In this document: in pieces, positions 28,352-38,873 of the stretch
Layout: every line of letters starts with the position of its first letter
How positions within the stretch are numbered: the first letter of the stretch is position 1
Assembly: GCF_900108485.1 (NCBI RefSeq)
Contig: NZ_FNXF01000004.1
Location: forward strand, 124,001-188,000
Source: Rheinheimera pacifica
Lineage (GTDB): Bacteria > Pseudomonadota > Gammaproteobacteria > Enterobacterales > Alteromonadaceae
DNA: 64,000 nt
Direction: 5' to 3'
The notes under the pieces: generated by a model
Seen by the model: the letters and a program-made list of their open reading frames with translations, nothing else
Told to the model about the DNA's origin: nothing
Database searches by the model: none
Position numbers and translations under genes: made by a program

Positions 28352-28969
28352 GTGTCATTTTTTGATTATATTCAACAAATGTTTACCCATTTTAGCCCGA
28401 TCACCGTTCAGCTATTGCTTAGTGTAACGGTGGTGGTGCTGTATTTTATTATCAGCCGCCGGGTTATGCCGCTGCTGTATCAGGTTATCGCCCACAGTAA
28501 ACTCAAAGCCGAGATGAATAAACGCGCAGCGGCGGTGTTTCATATTCTGCTGGTGCTGTTATTGGTGGTAGTACTAAGCATAATCTGGGGTATTGATATC
28601 CGTGGTTTGCTGGTGCTGGCATCGTCCATGATTGCCGTGATAGGTGTGGCGTTATTTGCCGCCTGGAGTTTGCTGAGCAATATTACCGCATTTTTTATTC
28701 TGCTGGGGCAAAAAGCTTTTGCCGAAGGCATGGAAGTGCGGGTAATTGACGGCGGGAATTATCTCGAAGGTCGTATTGTTGAAATTAACCTGTTTAGCAC
28801 CGTACTGCGCACTAAAGATAATGAGCAGGTGGTATACCCGAATAACCTGTTAATATCGCGCCCTGTTATCGTATTTCCGAAGAAAAGCCGCAAAGTGGTG
28901 AGTAATACGGTGGTAGAAAAAGCCCAGCGCTGGCGGCGTAAGGTATTGATTGGCCAGAAAAGTGATTGA
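28352..28969 (+). CDS. Short MscS-type mechanosensitive channel
   Basis: GTG start. About three transmembrane helices (residues about 15-35, 60-85, 90-120) precede the MscS beta-domain (about 120-165; MEVRVIDGGNYLEGRIVEI, and TKDNEQVVYPNN). At 205 aa it is much shorter than MscS (286 aa) and lacks the C-terminal alpha/beta cage domain. It may release solutes on osmotic down-shock, perhaps with altered gating. It is 24 bases after ycgN. Confidence 0.85.
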   Translation: MSFFDYIQQMFTHFSPITVQLLLSVTVVVLYFIISRRVMPLLYQVIAHSKLKAEMNKRAAAVFHILLVLLLVVVLSIIWGIDIRGLLVLASSMIAVIGVALFAAWSLLSNITAFFILLGQKAFAEGMEVRVIDGGNYLEGRIVEINLFSTVLRTKDNEQVVYPNNLLISRPVIVFPKKSRKVVSNTVVEKAQRWRRKVLIGQKSD

Positions 28970-29062
28970 TTTTTTCGTGACAGCACAAATGCCTGCTGTT
29001 ACATTTTGCCCAACGCAATGATAACTCCAAAGCAATGATAACAATAATACTATGTTGCCCAG

Positions 29063-32000
29063 ATGCGCTTAAAACAAATCAAACTGTCCGGCTTTAAGTC
29101 GTTTGTTGACAGCACCAGTGTGCCTTTTCCACAGCAGATGACGGCTGTGGTTGGCCCCAATGGTTGTGGTAAATCTAACGTTATTGATGCGGTACGCTGG
29201 GTGCTGGGTGAAAGCTCAGCTAAAAATCTGCGTGGTGATGCCATGACAGATGTTATTTTTAACGGCTCGTCGCAGCGCAAACCGGTGTCACAGGCGTCAG
29301 TAGAGCTGGTATTTGAAAACACGGAAGGCCGTCTGGCCGGTGGCCTGGCTGATCGCAGTGAAATAGCGATTAAACGTATTGTTACCCGTGATGCGCAGTC
29401 GAATTACTTTTTAAATGGCAGCAAATGCCGCCGGCGCGATATTACCGATATTTTCCTTGGCACCGGTCTTGGGCCGCGCAGCTACGCCATTATTGAACAG
29501 GGCATGATTTCACGGCTGATAGAATCCCGCCCGCAAGAGCTGCGGGTGTTTATCGAAGAAGCCGCCGGTATTTCCAAATACAAAGAGCGGCGCCGTGAAA
29601 CGGAAAACCGTATTAAACACACCCGCGAAAACCTCGACCGGCTGGCCGATGTGCGTGAAGAGCTGGGTAAAAACATTGAAAAGTTAAAACGCCAGGCTAC
29701 AGCAGCGCAGCGCTACAAAGAGCTTAAAGCGCAAGAGCGTAAACTTAAAGCCGAGCTGACAACAATAAAATGGCTGCAGTACAGCAACCGGCTTAGCACG
29801 CTGGAACAACAATTACAGCAACAGCAAACCGAACTGGAAAAATTTCAGTCGCAGGAGCTGGGCGATCAGCGTGTGTTGCTGGAGCTAAAACAACAGGCAC
29901 AGGATGGCAGGCAGCAGTTGGATCTGGTGCAAAGCCGGTTTTATCAGCAAGGTGCCACGATCAGCCGGCTGGAGCAGCAAATTTTGCATCAGCGTCAGCA
30001 ACAGCAAACGCTCAGCGCACAAATGCAGCAGGCCAGGCACAGCCTGAGCCAGGCAGAAGACTTTATTGCCACCGAGCAGGCGCAACAAACTGAGCTGCAG
30101 CAACAGTTGCAACAGGACGAACCGCAACTGGCCTTACTGAGCGAGCAACTGGATGAACTTACCCAGCAACTGCAGCAACTGGAAGATGAACAACAACAGC
30201 AACAACAGGCATTTCAGCACTGGCAACAGCAGCATTTTCGCTTACAGCAACAACAGCAGCAACAGCAGTTGCAGTTGCAGAACCAGCAACAACAGTTAAA
30301 TCAGGTACAGCAACAACAACAGCAACTTGAGCAGGAAACCACAGAGCTGTCGCTTGAGCCGCTGCAGTTGCGCATTAGCCAGCTGAGTGCTGAGCTTGAA
30401 CTCACCACAGAACTGTTGCAACAACATACTCAGGCGCATAGCCAGGCTCAGGATGATTTACAGCAGCATGAGCAGCTTAGCCGCCAACTGGAAGCTGAGC
30501 TGCTAAACGCCAATAGTGAACTGCAGATGCTGCAGCGTGAGCAGCTAAAGTTGCAGCAACAGCAAAAGCAGCAGGATAACGAACAGCAACAGTTATTGCG
30601 CCAGTTGCAGGTTAAACCCGGCTGGGCCGGTGCTGTTGCGCTGGTATTGGGGCAATTGCAGCATGCTGCGGTGGCGGCGCAACTTCCCGGGCAACCCGCC
30701 ACTGTGGTAACGGCTAATAAACAGCCAGCCATAGCGGGCACGCTGGCTGAGGTAATACTGGCAGGCGTTTATCCGGACAGCTTTAACCATATTTTGCTGG
30801 CAGAAACATTAACAGCAGCGCAGCAAAGTGTTGCCGCTCTTAAAGCCGGCCAGTCAGTTATCTGTCAGCAGGGTTACTGGCTTGGCAGCAACTGGGCGCT
30901 GCTGGCCAGTGCCGCGGCGCAAGACAGTTATTTACTGCGCCAGGAACGTTTAGCCCAGCTGGTTACTGAGCTGGCCAGTGCTGAGCAACAGCAGCAAAGC
31001 ATCGCCGAACAGTTGGCTACCCAGCAGCAGGCTCGGCAGCAGGCGGCCGATACCCTGCAACAGGCACAACACAACCTGCAGCAGGTGCAGCGACAAATAC
31101 AACAGCAGCAAACCGGCGTGTTACTGGCCCAGCAAGAGCTGCAGCAAGCACAAAAACTGGCGCAAAAGCTGGCAACAGAACGCGAACAATTGCAGTTACG
31201 CCAGGCGCAACTGGAAGAGAGCATAGAGCAACTGATGCAGGCACTGGAGCAAAGCGCTGAGCAATTACTGGAGCACGAAGCAGACCAGCAGCTGTTACAC
31301 AGCCAAAGCGGCACCCAACAGCAGCAGTTACAGCAACTGCGCGCTCAGTTTGAACAAAAGCGCAGCCAGCAACAGCAATTGCTGATGCAACAAAAAGTGG
31401 CTGAGCAGCAATTACTCGCGCTGCAGCAAAGCTTGCAACGTGCCATAGTGCAGCAACAGCAGTTACAGGAGCAGTTAAACCAATTAAGCAACAAGCTGCA
31501 GCCGGACGATGAACCCGAGCTGATATTGCAGGAGCAATTGCAACACAGCCTGCTGGAGCGCGAGGAAGCAGAGCAACAGATGATTGCACAGCAGGAATTA
31601 CTGGCCGCGACCGAGCAACAAATCCGCCAGTTAGAGCAGGGGCAGCAGGGTATTGTGCAAATACTGAATAAAAAGCGCAGCGAGCTTCAAGAGCTGCGCC
31701 TTGATAGTGAAGGTTATCGTGTACGCGCTAACAATATGCTGGAGTTGCTGCGCGAGCAGCAGGCCAGTATGAAAGATATTCTGCCGCAATTACCGGCCGA
31801 CGCTGAAGAGGCACTATGGCAGCAACAGCTGGATAAAACCATTGACGCTGTTGGCAGGCTTGGGCCTATAAACCTTGCGGCTATTGAAGAGTACGAGCAG
31901 CAAGCTGAGCGTAAGCAGTATCTGGATGCACAGAATAACGACTTAACCTCAGCGATGGAAACACTGGAAACGGCTATTCGCAAGATAGATAAAGAAACAC

Positions 32001-32476
32001 GGCAAAAGTTTAAAGACACCTTTGAGCAGGTAAACGAAGGTTTAAAAACGCTGTTTCCAAAGGTATTTGGTGGTGGCAGTGCCTATCTGGCGCTGACCGA
32101 GGATGACTTACTGGAAACCGGTGTTACTATCATGGCGCGACCGCCTGGTAAAAAAAACAGTACAATACATTTATTATCGGGTGGTGAAAAAGCCTTAACC
32201 GCTTTATCATTGGTGTTTTCGATTTTCCGGCTTAATCCGGCACCTTTTTGCATGTTAGATGAAGTAGATGCGCCACTGGACGACGCCAACGTTGGCCGGT
32301 TTTGCAATCTGGTGCGGGAAATGTCAGAAACAGTACAATTTATTTATATTAGCCACAATAAAATTGCCATGGAAATGGCGGCACAGCTAATGGGCGTGAC
32401 AATGCAGGAGCCCGGTGTGTCACGTGTTGTTGCTGTCGATGTGGATGATGCTGTTAAAATGGCAGCAGCCTCTTAA
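29063..32476 (+). CDS. smc: Chromosome condensation ATPase SMC
   Basis: Condensin ATPase for chromosome segregation. The Walker A GPNGCGKSN lies near residue 32, the LLSGGEKAL signature near 1045, and Walker B CMLDEVDAPLDD near 1070. Two long coiled coils flank a hinge at about 515-640. The coiled coils are extraordinarily rich in Gln, with runs of up to eight. At 1137 aa it is slightly short for the family. Its presence suggests the SMC-ScpAB system rather than MukBEF, although scpAB is not in this window. zipA and ligA follow, as in pseudomonads. The start has no clear ribosome site. Confidence 0.96.
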   Translation: MRLKQIKLSGFKSFVDSTSVPFPQQMTAVVGPNGCGKSNVIDAVRWVLGESSAKNLRGDAMTDVIFNGSSQRKPVSQASVELVFENTEGRLAGGLADRSEIAIKRIVTRDAQSNYFLNGSKCRRRDITDIFLGTGLGPRSYAIIEQGMISRLIESRPQELRVFIEEAAGISKYKERRRETENRIKHTRENLDRLADVREELGKNIEKLKRQATAAQRYKELKAQERKLKAELTTIKWLQYSNRLSTLEQQLQQQQTELEKFQSQELGDQRVLLELKQQAQDGRQQLDLVQSRFYQQGATISRLEQQILHQRQQQQTLSAQMQQARHSLSQAEDFIATEQAQQTELQQQLQQDEPQLALLSEQLDELTQQLQQLEDEQQQQQQAFQHWQQQHFRLQQQQQQQQLQLQNQQQQLNQVQQQQQQLEQETTELSLEPLQLRISQLSAELELTTELLQQHTQAHSQAQDDLQQHEQLSRQLEAELLNANSELQMLQREQLKLQQQQKQQDNEQQQLLRQLQVKPGWAGAVALVLGQLQHAAVAAQLPGQPATVVTANKQPAIAGTLAEVILAGVYPDSFNHILLAETLTAAQQSVAALKAGQSVICQQGYWLGSNWALLASAAAQDSYLLRQERLAQLVTELASAEQQQQSIAEQLATQQQARQQAADTLQQAQHNLQQVQRQIQQQQTGVLLAQQELQQAQKLAQKLATEREQLQLRQAQLEESIEQLMQALEQSAEQLLEHEADQQLLHSQSGTQQQQLQQLRAQFEQKRSQQQQLLMQQKVAEQQLLALQQSLQRAIVQQQQLQEQLNQLSNKLQPDDEPELILQEQLQHSLLEREEAEQQMIAQQELLAATEQQIRQLEQGQQGIVQILNKKRSELQELRLDSEGYRVRANNMLELLREQQASMKDILPQLPADAEEALWQQQLDKTIDAVGRLGPINLAAIEEYEQQAERKQYLDAQNNDLTSAMETLETAIRKIDKETRQKFKDTFEQVNEGLKTLFPKVFGGGSAYLALTEDDLLETGVTIMARPPGKKNSTIHLLSGGEKALTALSLVFSIFRLNPAPFCMLDEVDAPLDDANVGRFCNLVREMSETVQFIYISHNKIAMEMAAQLMGVTMQEPGVSRVVAVDVDDAVKMAAAS

Positions 32477-32490
32477 TTAAAGGTAACCTT

Positions 32491-33396
32491 ATGGCTGACG
32501 AATTACGTTTGGTTTTTATTATTCTCGGCGCCTTAGTGTTAGGCGCATTGTTGTTGCATGGGTTATGGACAGTGCGTAAAAACGCCGGCCAGCCCAAGCA
32601 CAGGTATTATGACGAGCAGGCTGCTAAGGCCGCAGAAGAAAAAGCAGATGGCTTTGACGAGCTGGGTGTAGGCGCGGTGCGGGTGATAAAAGCCGGCGAT
32701 AAAACCGCCGCAGTGAAACCGGCAGTTTCGCCGGCAAAAACATCAGTGTTTAAACGCGCTGAAACTGCAGCAGCAAAGCGCCCACCGGCCGCGCCGGTAA
32801 AGACCGAAGTGCAAAGCGAGCTGCCGTTTGACGAGCCCAAAGAGCCACAATTGAATTTTTCTGCGTTGGCAGATGATGACGAACCCAGGCTGCACACCGA
32901 GGCTGACTATGCTGTTGAGGCTGAACCCGAGCCTGAGCCACAAACAGAAGCCGTGGTTGAAGAAGAGCCCGCCGAAGTGCTGATCCTGTATGTGTTATTG
33001 CCTGAAGGCAAAGAGATGAAAGGGCCGGATCTGCTGTCGTCATTACTGACACTGGGCTTTAAATACGGCGAAATGGATATTTTTCACCGTCATCTGGACA
33101 GTGCTGGCTCAGGCGCGGTGTTATTCAGCCTGGCCAATATGTTTAACCCCGGCACCTTTGACTTAGAAAATATCGAAAAGCTGGGCACCCGTGGCGTAAG
33201 TTTATTTATGACCTTGCCCGGCCCTGGCGAGCCGCTGCAGAACTTTAACCTGATGCACAATGCCGCAAAAAAACTGGCAGAAGAATTCGGCGGCCAGGTG
33301 CTGGATGGCCAGCGCAGCGTGTTAACGGTGCAAACGGTGCGGCACTATGTGGATAAAATCCGCGAATTTCAGCGCCAGCGTTTGATCCACGGCTAA
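32491..33396 (+). CDS. zipA: Cell division protein ZipA
   Basis: Anchors FtsZ to the inner membrane early in division; restricted to gammaproteobacteria. The N-terminal transmembrane helix (LVFIILGALVLGALLLHGLW), a charged Pro/Ala/Glu-rich linker (about 35-165) and the C-terminal FtsZ-binding domain (about 165-301; LYVLLPEGKEMKGPDLL) are all present. 301 aa. It lies 14 bases after smc and is followed by a strong terminator. Confidence 0.95.
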   Translation: MADELRLVFIILGALVLGALLLHGLWTVRKNAGQPKHRYYDEQAAKAAEEKADGFDELGVGAVRVIKAGDKTAAVKPAVSPAKTSVFKRAETAAAKRPPAAPVKTEVQSELPFDEPKEPQLNFSALADDDEPRLHTEADYAVEAEPEPEPQTEAVVEEEPAEVLILYVLLPEGKEMKGPDLLSSLLTLGFKYGEMDIFHRHLDSAGSGAVLFSLANMFNPGTFDLENIEKLGTRGVSLFMTLPGPGEPLQNFNLMHNAAKKLAEEFGGQVLDGQRSVLTVQTVRHYVDKIREFQRQRLIHG

Positions 33397-35538
<2,142 letters not shown>

Positions 35539-35539
35539 G

Positions 35540-35875
35540 ATGCCGGATTTTCTTTATCAGTTGTTACTGGATTGGGGCAGTTTTTTCCGACCTTATGTGC
35601 GTGATATTGCCCTGGCTATGGTAGCAACCTGTCTGGTGGTATTTGGTGATGATTTAAACCGCTTGGTGCGCCGCCAGATTGCCCATATGCATTTTATCTG
35701 GCGTACCGGCATTTTTATTTTGCTGTGCGCCTTTGGTTATGGTGCGCTGACAATCTTGCTGACACCGCTGGTAGCAGGCCAGCTTGGCAAAATAAGTACC
35801 CTGTGGCTGCCATGGGTTTGTCTGGGCATTTTTACGTTGCTGGGCATACTGGCACAACGTAAGCGCCAGCTATGA
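35540..35875 (+). CDS. DUF3392 family membrane protein
   Basis: A 111-aa integral membrane protein with about three helices (near residues 20-38, 53-75 and 85-105). The Arg-rich loop DLNRLVRRQIAH fits DUF3392, of unknown function. It starts one base after the ligA stop and overlaps the next gene as ATGA, so it is likely co-transcribed with ligA. Confidence 0.8.
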   Translation: MPDFLYQLLLDWGSFFRPYVRDIALAMVATCLVVFGDDLNRLVRRQIAHMHFIWRTGIFILLCAFGYGALTILLTPLVAGQLGKISTLWLPWVCLGIFTLLGILAQRKRQL

Positions 35876-36360
35876 CACAGCCACCGCTATGGCCGGTGCT
35901 GGACGATCACGGCCTGCACAAGGTACCGCTACGTTTTTACTGGTTGCTGGTGCTGTTGTTAAGGCCCTATATTTGCTGGGTGCTGGTACTGACATTACCA
36001 CAGGCTCAGCGGGATATGCTGGCGCTGTTTTATCCGCGCCAGACTGATTTTATCCTCGCCTGTGCGGTAGCGGCCCCGCTGTTGTTACTCATTGCGGCAC
36101 TTAGTCAGCGTAAAGCCAAAGGCTATGCAGGCTGGCGGCATATCTGGCGTTTTGGCCGTGGGTTGATGTTAACGGTGGCAACGGTGGATCTGCTGCTCAC
36201 CATACTGCATTTACCTGCCCAGGTAATGCTGGACGCGCCCTGGCGTATTTTATCGCCGGTGTTGTTATTTATAGGCTGTCTGTGGCTGTTGCGCTCGCGC
36301 ACGTTAAGGGCAGTGTTTGCAGAATGGCCAGAACCGGATACCAGCAAAAGTAAATCTTAA
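35872..36360 (+). CDS. DUF2919 family membrane protein
   Basis: A 162-aa protein with four predicted transmembrane helices. The N-terminal soluble piece WPVLDDHGLHKVP is followed by FYWLLVLLLRPYICW, typical of DUF2919 (YfeZ-like). The function is unknown. It shares an ATGA overlap with the DUF3392 gene. Its stop codon overlaps the stop of the convergent receiver-TPR gene. Confidence 0.8.
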   Translation: MTQPPLWPVLDDHGLHKVPLRFYWLLVLLLRPYICWVLVLTLPQAQRDMLALFYPRQTDFILACAVAAPLLLLIAALSQRKAKGYAGWRHIWRFGRGLMLTVATVDLLLTILHLPAQVMLDAPWRILSPVLLFIGCLWLLRSRTLRAVFAEWPEPDTSKSKS

Positions 36361-37982
36361 ACGGCGGTTTCGTTTAAGTACTTTTGCCTTAACTGCAGAT
36401 AACGCTCCTGTTGCCCGGCTTTTAGTTTGCTGCTGTCAATAAGTTGCTGGCATTGCTGCAGCAGGTTTTGGCGTTGCTGCGGCGGACAAAGCTGGCGGGG
36501 GGCTGTTAGCAGTGTTTGCAACAGGTTAAGCGCTATGCCGGCATTTTTCGGCATAACCTGGGCTGCCATAACAAAAGCGGCAAACGCCTCTTGCCAGTTA
36601 CCATGCTGGTACAGGCGCACTGCATTGTTATTCAGCTCTCTTGGCCCCTGCGGCATACGTTCGCGCTCTTGCTGCTCCTGGTGCAGGTAGCGCATAAAAA
36701 CCGGCTCAGGTTGTTGTTTACGGCAATGTTCGGTAATTTGCCGGAACAGTTGTTTGGATGCATCAGCTAAGCCCACTTCATGCAGAGCTTTGGCTTTATC
36801 CAGCGCATCTTCCAGTGAAGTAATTTCAGGTTGCGGTTCCAGTTCTGCCAGCAATTGCCGGGCCTTATCGCGATGGTCCTGCAGGTACATCAGCCTGGCT
36901 TGCAATACCTGCTGCTGCTCGGTCAGTTTATGGCTGGCAAATTGGTGCTGCACCATATTCAGTGACAACGTGGCCTGGCGGTTCAGCCGCGATTGCTGTT
37001 CAGTGTCCTCAGTGCTGAGGGCAAAATCTATACTGGCGCGCGCCATATTCAGATATAAATCGGGTTGTTCATAAATTGAATTGCGGGCAAATTTCACCAT
37101 ATCGCGGGCGGCACGGTATTGAATTTCATAGTCGTGGTTTAGCCGTGACAACTGCAACAGCTTTTGCTGGCGTAGTAAGTTACGCGGGGCTATGTTAGCG
37201 GCAGCCAGAATATGTTGTTGAGCCTGCTGGTAACGTTGCTGGTGAAATTCCAGCTCACTCAGGTTGTCCAGGGCAAACAGCCTGGTTTCCTGCCGTTTTA
37301 ACATCTTTTCCAGTTCAGCAAATGCTTGTTGTTCATGGCCTTGCTGTAATAAGCAGCGCACCTGACCAATTCTGGCCCAGCTAAACGGCTGAATTTGCAG
37401 CATGGCAGCAAAAAACACCGTAGCGTCATCCCAGTTGGCTTGCTGCAGTAAAATATCACCTTTAATTTTCAGCAGTAGTGGAAACAGCTTATGCAGTTCA
37501 GTTTTGCCAAGCTGAATATTGATATGCTGTAGCGCTTTGTCCGGTGCATTTTGTTCCAGCAAATCATAAACTGGCCGTAGCAACTGTTTGCGTTTTAGCA
37601 CCCGTTCAATACGCTGCTGTAAATCGCGGATAACAAACGGCTTGGCCATAAATTCATCCGGCTGCAATTCCAGCACGCTGTGTACCAGCGCAGGATCTGT
37701 GTCAGCGCTGATAAAAATCACGCCGCAAGCAGGCTTATGCAAACCGCGGGTTTTTAATTCATCAAATAAATGATAGCCATCCTTGCCTTTAGACAGGTTG
37801 TAATCACAGATCACTAAGTCGTAACTATTTTGCCGGCAAAGCTGCAGGGCAGTTTGAGCCCGATCAGCCAGTGCGATATTCTGATACCCCAGTTGTTCCA
37901 GCGCATAGCGCAAAAAGCTCTGGCTCAGGCTTTGATCATCAATTATCAGAATGCGTTCGTCGCGTTTAACGGCAGGTTCCAT
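36357..37982 (-). CDS. Receiver-domain protein with TPR repeats
   Basis: The N-terminal response-regulator receiver (about 1-135) has the acidic pair DD at 15-16, phospho-acceptor Asp60 (VICDYNL) and the conserved Lys in MAKPF. The remaining 400 residues are Gln/Leu-rich helical TPR-like repeats with no DNA-binding or enzymatic output. The protein therefore probably signals by protein-protein contact, as VieB-type receiver-TPR proteins do. I start at ATG 37980-37982; the TTG farther upstream extends the ORF by 19 codons. No sensor kinase is adjacent. The C-terminus overlaps the convergent DUF2919 stop by four bases. Confidence 0.85.
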   Translation of the reverse strand: MEPAVKRDERILIIDDQSLSQSFLRYALEQLGYQNIALADRAQTALQLCRQNSYDLVICDYNLSKGKDGYHLFDELKTRGLHKPACGVIFISADTDPALVHSVLELQPDEFMAKPFVIRDLQQRIERVLKRKQLLRPVYDLLEQNAPDKALQHINIQLGKTELHKLFPLLLKIKGDILLQQANWDDATVFFAAMLQIQPFSWARIGQVRCLLQQGHEQQAFAELEKMLKRQETRLFALDNLSELEFHQQRYQQAQQHILAAANIAPRNLLRQQKLLQLSRLNHDYEIQYRAARDMVKFARNSIYEQPDLYLNMARASIDFALSTEDTEQQSRLNRQATLSLNMVQHQFASHKLTEQQQVLQARLMYLQDHRDKARQLLAELEPQPEITSLEDALDKAKALHEVGLADASKQLFRQITEHCRKQQPEPVFMRYLHQEQQERERMPQGPRELNNNAVRLYQHGNWQEAFAAFVMAAQVMPKNAGIALNLLQTLLTAPRQLCPPQQRQNLLQQCQQLIDSSKLKAGQQERYLQLRQKYLNETAV

Positions 37983-38137
37983 AGAGGCAAAACAGATCCC
38001 AGGCAGAGTACTGATGCTACTATAGCAACTTTTTAACAATACAGAACAGCGGAAGATCAGATTTGCTGGCTTGTTTTTGGGCAGAATAATAGAAATGGTT
38101 ACGAAGTGGACGATGTTTGTATGATTTTATCAGAGAG

Positions 38138-38235
38138 TGGTGGATTGTACTGGGGCGGCATGCAATGCTTCGGAGCAGTGGCAACCGTGTCTTAATAAAG
38201 AGCGGGCGGTGCTTTGCTGTGGTTTTATCAGGAAG
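38138..38235 (-). repeat. tRNA-Val 3'-end repeat, unit 1 (98 bp)
   Basis: The most distal unit in the direction of transcription. It ends (at 38138) with the tRNA-Val acceptor/CCA sequence and carries a 14-base insertion compared with units 2 and 3. Like the others, it contains a copy of the AGCACCGCCC segment of the tRNA. It does not fold as a full tRNA. Confidence 0.8.
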
Positions 38236-38319
38236 TGGTGGATTGTACTGGTTTGGAGCAGTGGCAACCGTGTCTTAATAAAGAGAGGGCGGTGCTTTGC
38301 TATGGTTTTTATCAGGAAG
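38236..38319 (-). repeat. tRNA-Val 3'-end repeat, unit 2 (84 bp)
   Basis: A tandem copy, almost identical to unit 3. It reads, on the minus strand, a spacer, AGCACCGCCCTCTCTT, a changed anticodon region, then a T-arm-like segment and the exact acceptor/CCA end (CAGTACAATCCACCA). The 5' acceptor strand and D-arm of a tRNA are missing. Confidence 0.85.
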
Positions 38320-38403
38320 TGGTGGATTGTACTGGTTCGGAGCAGTGGCAACCGTGTCTTAATAAAGAGAGGGCGGTGCTTTGCTATGGTTTGTATCAGG
38401 AAG
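38320..38403 (-). repeat. tRNA-Val 3'-end repeat, unit 3 (84 bp)
   Basis: Directly follows the CCA of the second tRNA-Val gene. It has the same layout as unit 2, with a T-loop-like TCCGAAC in place of TTCGAAC. The exact 84-base spacing and near identity of units 2 and 3 point to recent tandem duplication. Confidence 0.85.
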
Positions 38404-38479
38404 TGGTGGATTGTACTGGGTTCGAACCAGTGACCCCCGCCTTGTAAGGGCGGTGCTCTCCCAGCTGAGCTAACAATCC
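38404..38479 (-). tRNA. tRNA-Val(UAC), second copy
   Basis: A 76-nt cloverleaf including an encoded CCA. The acceptor stem GGATTGT/ACAATCC, D-arm GCTC/GAGC, anticodon stem CCGCC/GGCGG with loop CTTACAA (anticodon TAC), variable loop GGGTC and T-arm ACTGG/CCAGT all pair. It is identical to the first copy. It is flanked downstream by three degenerate repeats. Confidence 0.97.
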
Positions 38480-38515
38480 ATGGGATATCAAATTGTCAGC
38501 AAACACTTTTAAGAT

Positions 38516-38597
38516 TGGTGGATTGTACTGGGTTTTAATCAGTGTCCACCGTCTCGTCGTGAAGAGCGGGCGGTGCTTTTCATGATAAGACATCAAG
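38516..38597 (-). repeat. tRNA-Val 3'-end repeat, unit 4 (82 bp, degenerate)
   Basis: Follows the CCA of the first tRNA-Val gene directly, just as unit 3 follows the second. It keeps AGCACCGCCC and the exact CCCAGTACAATCCACCA end, but its T-loop is degenerate (ATTAAAA region) and its middle differs from units 1-3. It is an older copy. Confidence 0.75.
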
Positions 38598-38673
38598 TGG
38601 TGGATTGTACTGGGTTCGAACCAGTGACCCCCGCCTTGTAAGGGCGGTGCTCTCCCAGCTGAGCTAACAATCC
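38598..38673 (-). tRNA. tRNA-Val(UAC), first copy
   Basis: Identical 76-nt gene with anticodon TAC and encoded CCA. It is the promoter-proximal gene, about 19 bases downstream of a consensus -10 box. E. coli also has a tRNA-Val(UAC) operon (valUXY-lysV) divergent from gltX, so this position is conserved. Confidence 0.97.
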
Positions 38674-38692
38674 ACGCTGTTTGATGGCGCTC

Positions 38693-38720
38693 ATTATAGG
38701 GAGCATGAAAAAGCTGTCAA
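38693..38720 (-). promoter_or_regulatory. tRNA-Val operon promoter
   Basis: A perfect TTGACA (-35, 38715-38720), 16-base spacer, perfect TATAAT (-10, 38693-38698) and a GC-rich discriminator (GAGCGCC). The GC-rich discriminator is the usual mark of stable-RNA promoters under stringent control. Confidence 0.92.
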
Positions 38721-38835
38721 CATTATTTTGGCAATTGTGGTTTGCCTGCTGCAAAAGTAAACATTCTGCCGTGCTTTAACACAAAACAGTTGTAGCTGCT
38801 CCGCCTTAGCGGGTGCATCCGGCGCGCGGCATTGT

Positions 38836-38841
38836 TACAAT
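38836..38841 (+). promoter_or_regulatory. Candidate -10 box of gltX
   Basis: TACAAT, 32 bases before the gltX ATG. No convincing -35 is seen 17 bases upstream. Confidence 0.35.
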
Positions 38842-38873
38842 AGCTGCCATTATTGCACTGTGATGGATAAACT

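Noticed and set aside
30928-31589. Cys- and Ala/Val-rich antisense ORFs (128 and 190 aa) in smc
   Set aside because: They are the reverse reading of CAG/CAA Gln-rich coiled-coil codons (giving Cys, Leu or Ala runs), not independent genes.
38130-38447. Overlapping repeat ORFs on both strands (73-98 aa) in the tRNA repeat array
   Set aside because: The reading frames stay open only because the 84-bp unit is divisible by three, so the peptides repeat (e.g. TIHHFLIK). No ribosome site is seen. A Tpr-like protein as in E. coli tyrT cannot be excluded but is not supported.
38138-38597. CRISPR-like array
   Set aside because: The repeats are 82-98 bases, adjacent and without unique spacers, and are clearly derived from tRNA-Val.
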